A stretch of 32,082 nucleotides of DNA from positions 1-32,082 of the forward strand of contig JAICGJ010000055.1 of the NCBI GenBank assembly GCA_025923195.1. The letters are read 5' to 3'. The stretch comes from Chryseolinea sp. Its GTDB lineage: Bacteria > Bacteroidota > Bacteroidia > Cytophagales > Cyclobacteriaceae. Within the stretch, counting starts at the first letter, position 1. The number at the start of each line of letters is the position of its first letter. The notes under the pieces are model-generated. The model was given only the letters and a program-made list of their open reading frames with translations, did no database searches and was not told where the DNA came from. The position numbers were made by a program, and so were the translations under genes. Below are positions 27,203-32,082 of the stretch, piece after piece.

Positions 27203-28108
27203 TTACAACCTTTCAGCCACACGCAACTTTGCACTTCTAGCTCTGCTATTTTTTTCAATCTCCTGTTGAGAAGGTTCTATCGGCTTTCTGTTCAATGCTC
27301 TAAACGGCTTGACCTCATTTCCGAAAAAGTCTTTTTCAACATCACCAAACACTTTCCCCTTATTAACAAAATTCTTTACCATTCTATCCTCGAGCGAATG
27401 GTAAGACATCACTACTAACCTGCCTCCGCTCACAATTACTTCAGCGCATTGGTTCAAAAAATCCTCAAGCGCTTTCAATTCATCGTTAACTTCAATGCGA
27501 AGTGCCTGAAACACTTGTGCGAAATATTTATTCTCCTTACCCCGCGGGGCGATCGGTTTGAGTGTTGACATGAGGTCCGCAGTTGTTTCCATTGCCTTGT
27601 TCGCCCTCCGTTGCGTTACCAGTCGCGCTGCTGTCTTTGCATTTTTCAGCTCTCCAAACATGCCAAAGATTTTGTGGAGCTGAGTTTCAGTGCACTCGTT
27701 CAGCACACTAGCTGCCGTACGCGGCAACGACTTATCCATTCTCATATCCAGTGGGCCTTCGAACCTCGTTGAAAAACCTCGTTCCGCTGAATCAATTTGG
27801 TGAGACGAAACCCCCAAGTCAGCTAACACACCGTTTACCGCAGTGACGCCGTTTAACTTCAGAAACCTTTTCATGTGCCTGAAATTCGCTTGGCAAAATG
27901 TAAAAGAACGATCCTTAATCTTTTCAGCCTCCCGTTTAGCATCATCATCCTGATCGAATGCGAGCAGTCGGCCTCCCTTCAGTCTTTCAAGAATTTTCAA
28001 ACTGTGTCCACCTCCACCAAACGTTACATCCACGTAAATACCGTCTGGTATTATGTCTAACGCTTCCACGCATTCGTTTAGCATCACGGGAATGTGATAG
28101 TTATTCAT
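27203..28108 (-). CDS. rsmH: 16S rRNA (cytosine(1402)-N(4))-methyltransferase
   Basis: SAM-dependent methyltransferase acting on C1402 of 16S rRNA; formerly MraW, and usually the second gene of dcw clusters as here. SAM motif VDVTFGGGGHS (residues 26-36), LADLGVSSHQID, FEGPLDMRMD, and the C-terminal VVMSYHSLEDRMVKNF with ALNRKPIEPS are all standard. I take the ATG at 28108 (MNNYHIPVML, 301 aa), although a GTG two codons upstream at 28114 is also possible. About 105 bp separate it from mraZ. Confidence 0.96.
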   Translation of the reverse strand: MNNYHIPVMLNECVEALDIIPDGIYVDVTFGGGGHSLKILERLKGGRLLAFDQDDDAKREAEKIKDRSFTFCQANFRHMKRFLKLNGVTAVNGVLADLGVSSHQIDSAERGFSTRFEGPLDMRMDKSLPRTAASVLNECTETQLHKIFGMFGELKNAKTAARLVTQRRANKAMETTADLMSTLKPIAPRGKENKYFAQVFQALRIEVNDELKALEDFLNQCAEVIVSGGRLVVMSYHSLEDRMVKNFVNKGKVFGDVEKDFFGNEVKPFRALNRKPIEPSQQEIEKNSRARSAKLRVAERL

Positions 28109-28213
28109 AGACACATGCCTGCCAGTTTAGCCTTTAATTTTCAAGTCTGTTAATGAACGTACTACCATTCTTACCTCATTTTTGCTTGAAGTTTAAAGGG
28201 TCAGCGCGGTTTC

Positions 28214-28657
28214 CTACTTATCAAGATTTTTTTGCATCAGCTTCGAATACTCCCGCTGGTCTTTCAGCAAATGCTTCTCGAATAAGTTTGGCTCCCAAAC
28301 AACTATCATATTATTCATGCCTATTAAGACAACATCTTTTTGAAGTTCCGCGTAGGCAAGCATATTCTTTGGAATAAGGAATCGACCATTATCATCTAAT
28401 TCCACTGACGCAATGCCTGAAAAAAAATTCAGGCGGATCTGCCGGTTCTCTTCATTAAACTCGCTCAAGCCCGCGACTTTCGACACGACTTTTTTGAATT
28501 CCAGCATTGGGTAAATAGAAAGGTAGGGTTCGATGCCTTGTTGGATCACCAATTCATGGCCGCCGTCCTCCGGCAACTGAGACTTGAATTTTGAGGGCAT
28601 AACAAGCCTGCCCTTAGAATCCAATTTGCTATCATATCTGCCGGTAAAGAAGGTCAT
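28214..28657 (-). CDS. mraZ: Transcriptional regulator MraZ
   Basis: DNA-binding protein of the SpoVT/AbrB fold, 147 aa, with two copies of the swapped-hairpin motif: DSKGRLVMP at residues 13-21 and LDDNGRFLIP near residue 90. MraZ represses (or in mycoplasmas activates) its own dcw operon by binding repeated GTG-containing boxes before mraZ, and three such boxes are found here 45-75 bp upstream of the start. First gene of the operon. No C-terminal extension of note. Confidence 0.95.
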   Translation of the reverse strand: MTFFTGRYDSKLDSKGRLVMPSKFKSQLPEDGGHELVIQQGIEPYLSIYPMLEFKKVVSKVAGLSEFNEENRQIRLNFFSGIASVELDDNGRFLIPKNMLAYAELQKDVVLIGMNNMIVVWEPNLFEKHLLKDQREYSKLMQKNLDK

Positions 28658-28687
28658 AGACGTAGTGGTTGTCCTATACTCCTAAAA

Positions 28688-28718
28688 CAAACTTATGGAA
28701 TTTTAAACCACTTTCAAC
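28688..28718 (-). promoter_or_regulatory. Candidate dcw operon promoter (Bacteroidota type)
   Basis: On the minus strand GTTG (28718-28715), a 19-base spacer and TAAGTTTG (28695-28688), an exact match to TAnnTTTG and a 3/4 match to TTTG. It would give a start near 28681 and a leader of about 24 bases before mraZ. The -33 box lies within the second MraZ box. Confidence 0.6.
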
Positions 28719-28731
28719 CACTTTTTACCAC
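28702..28731 (-). promoter_or_regulatory. MraZ operator, three GTGGT boxes
   Basis: On the minus strand GTGGT occurs three times exactly 10 bp apart (plus-strand ACCAC at 28707-28711, 28717-28721, 28727-28731), each followed by an A/T-rich half-turn; two are preceded by AAA. The pattern fits known MraZ sites, which are short GTG/TGG-containing repeats of 10-bp period before mraZ. Binding would cover the -33 region of the candidate promoter. Confidence 0.75.
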
Positions 28732-28762
28732 AATTTTACATTTTGATGAATAAAAAGTCATG

Positions 28763-28783
28763 AAAAGCATGCAAAATGCTTTT
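28763..28783. terminator. Possible terminator between the CoA-transferase gene and mraZ
   Basis: 8-bp stem AAAAGCAT / ATGCTTTT with a five-base loop, 25 bp beyond the CoA-transferase stop. On the minus strand a T-run follows after CATGAC; on the plus strand the T-run is part of the stem end. The stem is AT-rich, so it is a weak call. Confidence 0.4.
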
Positions 28784-28807
28784 TTATCCGACGGGTAGCA
28801 TGTTGAG

Positions 28808-29977
28808 TTAGCCAACAATGCCGCTATCGAGCATTGATTTAACGGACTGAGGCGTCCGCGCAAGCGTTTGTAATAGTATCTCGTGCGTATGTTCGCCCAT
28901 GTGGGGAGGTGGTAAAAAGTGGGAGGACAGACTTGTCGAACCGCGCCCCAAATACGTTCGGACACCGGTTCTGTCGTGTGAGTGGATCAGCAGTTCCTGA
29001 GCTTCGGGTGTTTCGAAAACCTGCTTCATATCTTTCACAGTCCCCCAAGGAATGTTTGCTTCATTCAAAGCAGCAGTCAATCTCTGCGAAGTCTGCATCT
29101 GGATTTTGTGCTGCAAAACGGCTTTTAGTTCCTTCCTGTTCCTAACCCGTTGCTCATTCGTTTGAAACGGAGCTACTTCAAATTCCTGTAGACCAAGTAT
29201 CTTTTGCAGTGCAGCAAACTGGCGGTCATTTCCAATGGCCAGTAAAACTTCTTGCCCGTCTGACAATCGGAAAAGGTCGCCGTAAGGCGATATGTTCGGG
29301 TGAGTAGATCCTTGTTTTTGTGGTATGCATCCGGCCACCAGCCAATTTGTTGCCTGATTCGCCAATGATGCGATCGCAGCCTGCATGAGCGAGACCTCGA
29401 TAAATTGACCCTTGCTTGTCTCAGTTCTTTGAAGAAGCGATAAAAGAATACCTTCCTTCAAATGATGAGCTGCGAGAATATCCATCAATGCAACTGGCAT
29501 TTTTAGTGATGTACCTCCCGGTTCTCCATTGATATACATAAATCCCGACTCCGCCTGGATGACCGCATCGTATCCAACCCTGGGATTGGCTGGGCCGAAC
29601 CCGGTAATTTGTCCATAAATAACCTTAGGGTTGAGCGAGCAAATGGTTTTATAGTCGACCCCAAGTTTTTCGGCGTCACCAGCCTTGAAGCTGGAGATGA
29701 GTATGTCGCACCACCGTGAAAGTTCGTAAACTATTTCTCTGCCTTCGGTGCGGTTCAAATCAACAGCAATCGATTTTTTGCCCCAATTTACCGAGCAGAA
29801 ATATGCAGAACGGTCATCTGTTTTTTCATCCTTAACCCTCCAGGTACGCGTCACGTCACCGCCCGAACGCAGGTTCTCGACCTTGATGACTTCCGCGCCT
29901 AACTCTGCAAAGAATTGACCAACACTTGGACCTGCCAGGACTGATGCGATTTCCAAAACCTTTAAGTCTTTTACCAT
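28808..29977 (-). CDS. Class III CoA-transferase (CaiB/BaiF family)
   Basis: Enzyme moving CoA between carboxylic acids, 389 aa. The N-terminal LKVLEIASVLAGPSVGQFFAELGAEVIKVE is the standard family opening; the active-site aspartate is D166 (PVALMDILAAHHLKEGI), matching Asp169 of formyl-CoA transferase in position; the C-terminal lid region follows. The substrate cannot be told: members act on oxalyl-, carnitinyl-, succinyl-, bile-acid or alpha-methylacyl-CoA, and no acyl-CoA dehydrogenase or lyase lies beside it. It stands alone, divergent from the TlpA-like gene and upstream of, but separate from, the dcw operon. Confidence 0.88.
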   Translation of the reverse strand: MVKDLKVLEIASVLAGPSVGQFFAELGAEVIKVENLRSGGDVTRTWRVKDEKTDDRSAYFCSVNWGKKSIAVDLNRTEGREIVYELSRWCDILISSFKAGDAEKLGVDYKTICSLNPKVIYGQITGFGPANPRVGYDAVIQAESGFMYINGEPGGTSLKMPVALMDILAAHHLKEGILLSLLQRTETSKGQFIEVSLMQAAIASLANQATNWLVAGCIPQKQGSTHPNISPYGDLFRLSDGQEVLLAIGNDRQFAALQKILGLQEFEVAPFQTNEQRVRNRKELKAVLQHKIQMQTSQRLTAALNEANIPWGTVKDMKQVFETPEAQELLIHSHDRTGVRTYLGRGSTSLSSHFLPPPHMGEHTHEILLQTLARTPQSVKSMLDSGIVG

Positions 29978-30056
29978 GGCCTAATATCTAAACGGTCACG
30001 AAAATGTAAATCATTTCTTGCATTTTTGCGTTTTGCCAGTCATATAACATGTTCAC

Positions 30057-31298
30057 ATGATCCGTTTTGGCCCCTTTTTATTGTTGCTGCTTTTGTGCGG
30101 ATGTTTTGCGAAGCAGAAGACTTCAAATGACCTTAAGCCAGGTATGTGGCGTGCTACGGTGGAAATTCAAGGGAAGGAGCTTCCATTCAATTTTGAAGTG
30201 AAAAGAGGCAGTGGCAATGACGTGCAGATATACCTTATAAATGCGGAGGAGAGATTGCTGTTGGATGAAGTGAATATCAAAGGAGATTCAATTGATATTG
30301 GCTTGCACATATTTGATGCAAATTTCAAAGCGGCAATGAAGGAAGACACCCTCCAAGGCTTGTTTATCAAGAATTTTGCAGAAGATTATCGGCTGCCATT
30401 CCTGGCTGTACACGGGCAATCTCATCGATTTGCGAAGGGTACAAACCAGCTTGAAATCCCTGACTTCGAAGGGAAGTATGAGGTAAAATTTATTCATGAA
30501 ACCGATACTACTCCAGCCATAGCAATGTTCAAACAAACCCGAGACAGCGTAACTGGAACTTTTCTGACGCCCACCGGTGATTATAGGTTCCTTCAAGGTA
30601 ATGTAGTCAACGGAACGTTGCAGCTCAGCACTTTTGATGGCAACTATGCGTACCTCTTTACGGCTACCAAACAATTGGATGGAACACTTTCAGGAGAGTA
30701 TTATTCTGGCAAGACCTGGATGGAAACCTGGATAGCACGAAAAAACGATCGTGCAACTCTTCCCGATGCTGAGAAACTTACCTATCTAAAAGACGGTTAT
30801 GATCGGATAACCTTTAATTTTCCAGACGTTGAAGGGAACAACGTTAGTCTTAATGATGAAAAGTATCGGGGGAAAGTCGTCATACTTCAACTCTTCGGTA
30901 CATGGTGCCCCAACTGCATGGATGAAACAAGATTCCTTGCACCCTGGTACGAAGAAAACAAGGACCGTGGTGTTGAAATAATCGGGCTTGCCTACGAACG
31001 GAAGGATGATTTTAATTACGCCAGCAGCAGAATAAAAAAAATGAGGGACAAGCTTAATGTTACCTATGATTTTGCTATTGCCGGAACTGACAACAAGGAT
31101 AAGGCTTCGGAAACGCTGCCGATGCTAAACAAAGTCGTCGCATTCCCCACTACGATTTTTATTGGTAAGGATGGCAGGGTTAAGAAAATCCACACGGGCT
31201 TCTCTGGACCGAGCACCGGAAATTACTACGAACAGTTCAAGCAGCAATTTAACGAAACCGTGAATGAACTTTTGAGTGAGAATGGAACGTTAAATTAA
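30057..31298 (+). CDS. TlpA-like thioredoxin-fold lipoprotein
   Basis: Probable periplasm-facing lipoprotein of 413 aa. A hydrophobic signal ends in a lipobox (LLCGC, lipidated C16). Residues about 25-260 form a beta-rich domain with repeated GxY/GT patterns that I cannot name; the C-terminal part is a TlpA/ResA-like thioredoxin domain with active site C284-P-N-C287 (GTWCPNCMDE) and the cis-proline in VAFPTTIFIG. A thiol-disulfide role in the envelope is likely, and the two-domain plan is common in Bacteroidota TlpA proteins. It starts 79 bp from the divergent CoA-transferase gene and ends 32 bp before mnmA. Confidence 0.85.
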   Translation: MIRFGPFLLLLLLCGCFAKQKTSNDLKPGMWRATVEIQGKELPFNFEVKRGSGNDVQIYLINAEERLLLDEVNIKGDSIDIGLHIFDANFKAAMKEDTLQGLFIKNFAEDYRLPFLAVHGQSHRFAKGTNQLEIPDFEGKYEVKFIHETDTTPAIAMFKQTRDSVTGTFLTPTGDYRFLQGNVVNGTLQLSTFDGNYAYLFTATKQLDGTLSGEYYSGKTWMETWIARKNDRATLPDAEKLTYLKDGYDRITFNFPDVEGNNVSLNDEKYRGKVVILQLFGTWCPNCMDETRFLAPWYEENKDRGVEIIGLAYERKDDFNYASSRIKKMRDKLNVTYDFAIAGTDNKDKASETLPMLNKVVAFPTTIFIGKDGRVKKIHTGFSGPSTGNYYEQFKQQFNETVNELLSENGTLN

Positions 31299-31330
31299 GT
31301 CCCTTTCGGTGAAAATTGGGTGACAGATGC

Positions 31331-32082
31331 ATGAAACCATTTGAATATTTTGCTGGAGACCAAGATCGTCAACCTGGGAAAGGTAAGCGTGTAGTTGTTG
31401 GACTATCTGGTGGCGTAGATTCAAGTGTAACAGCATATCTCTTGAAGGAGCAGGGGTACGAAGTAATTGGAATTTTCATGAAGAACTGGCACGATGATTC
31501 CGTTACCATTAGCAAGGAATGTCCATGGCTGGATGATAGTAACGACGCGATGATTGTAGCCCAGCATTTGGGGATTCCTTTCCAGGCGATTGACTTAAGC
31601 AAGGAATACAAGGAACGGATTGTCGACTATATGTTCGCCGAGTACCAACGTGGCCGAACACCGAATCCGGATGTGCTTTGCAATCGCGAAATAAAGTTTG
31701 ATATCTTTTTAAATGCAGCGATTAAAATTGGTGCCGATTTCGTGGCTACCGGTCACTATACACGCAAGGCACAATCTGAACAAAATGGAAGGATCGTCTA
31801 CCATTTGCTAAGCGGAAAGGATTCTAATAAAGATCAAAGTTATTTTCTATGCCAGCTGACACAATCGCAGCTTGCAAAGTCCCTGTTTCCTGTTGGAGAA
31901 TTGCTAAAGCCTCAGGTAAGGGATATTGCGCGAAGGATCAATTTGGTCACTGCAGACAAGAAAGACTCGCAGGGGCTTTGCTTTGTTGGAAAGGTGCACT
32001 TACCTGATTTCCTACAGCAAAGGCTCGAGGCTAAGAAAGGAAAAGTGATTGCAGTCCCATCTACCTCGGAGGTATTTACGAA
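31331..32082 (+). CDS. mnmA: tRNA-uridine 2-sulfurtransferase (3' truncated by window end)
   Basis: Cytosolic enzyme that thiolates U34 of Lys, Glu and Gln tRNAs to give 2-thiouridine. The first 250 codons are present and the frame runs off the window. The PP-loop SGGVDSS lies near residues 34-40, followed by [10 protein letters not shown]; catalytic cysteines are C117 ([11 protein letters not shown]) and C217 (SQGLCFVGK), and GHYTR and KDQSYFL are also family marks. ATG at 31331; an ATG four bases upstream is out of frame. Formerly called trmU. Confidence 0.95.
   Translation, partial: MKPFEYFAGDQDRQPGKGKRVVVGLSGGVDSSVTAYLLKEQGYEVIGIFMKNWHDDSVTISKECPWLDDSNDAMIVAQHLGIPFQAIDLSKEYKERIVDYMFAEYQRGRTPNPDVLCNREIKFDIFLNAAIKIGADFVATGHYTRKAQSEQNGRIVYHLLSGKDSNKDQSYFLCQLTQSQLAKSLFPVGELLKPQVRDIARRINLVTADKKDSQGLCFVGKVHLPDFLQQRLEAKKGKVIAVPSTSEVFT

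Noticed and set aside
29978-30056. Divergent promoters between the CoA-transferase and TlpA-like genes
   Set aside because: Such promoters are expected, but the best match (TACATTTT on the minus strand) has no TTG at the right distance and none was found for the plus strand.

Overview
The window looks like a chromosomal segment of a Bacteroidota bacterium, most likely of the Cytophagales or a close relative. The signs are a moderately AT-rich sequence with weak ribosome binding sites, promoter-like sites of the Bacteroidota TTTG/TAnnTTTG type, a division and cell wall (dcw) cluster with an FtsL-like protein and no murF, a MraY with an extra loop, an FtsZ with a long acidic tail, and an AddB-like nuclease typical of this phylum. 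The order is inferred from gene content only. No rRNA, tRNA, CRISPR array, transposase or prophage gene was seen.

Layout. Positions 1-2534 (+) hold the end of an exopolysaccharide operon: a Wzc-type chain-length regulator and tyrosine kinase (5' end outside the window) and its PHP-type tyrosine phosphatase. An NAD(P)-dependent epimerase or reductase follows (2580-3566), apparently with its own promoter. Positions 3624-7533 (+) are a tight four-gene unit: TPR protein, phosphosulfolactate synthase (comA), DUF368 membrane protein (PopT family of undecaprenyl-phosphate translocases), and aroE. A 232-bp spacer made largely of inverted arrays of a 7-bp repeat separates this unit from uvrB (7766-9787, +). 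Convergent to uvrB lies a 974-residue AddB-like nuclease (9801-12725, -).

Positions 12842-28731 on the minus strand are one division and wall operon, in transcription order mraZ-rsmH-ftsL-ftsI-murE-mraY-murD-ftsW-murG-murC-ftsQ-ftsA-ftsZ. Its likely promoter and a three-box MraZ operator lie just upstream of mraZ, and an intrinsic terminator lies about 200 bp after ftsZ. Most internal genes overlap or sit within a few bases of each other. The products build the lipid-linked peptidoglycan precursor (MurE, D and C, MraY, MurG), polymerise it at the septum (FtsW, FtsI) and assemble the divisome (FtsL, Q, A, Z). MurE carries the DNPR motif of meso-diaminopimelate-adding enzymes. murF, murB and ddl must be elsewhere.

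Beyond mraZ lie a class III CoA-transferase (-), a TlpA-like thioredoxin lipoprotein (+) and the 5' part of mnmA (+, cut by the window end). Most of the window is conserved housekeeping DNA. The least ordinary parts are the inverted heptamer array directly before uvrB, the bacterial comA gene coupled to a TPR gene, and the MraZ operator overlapping a Bacteroidota-type promoter. I saw no clear new defence or mobile system.
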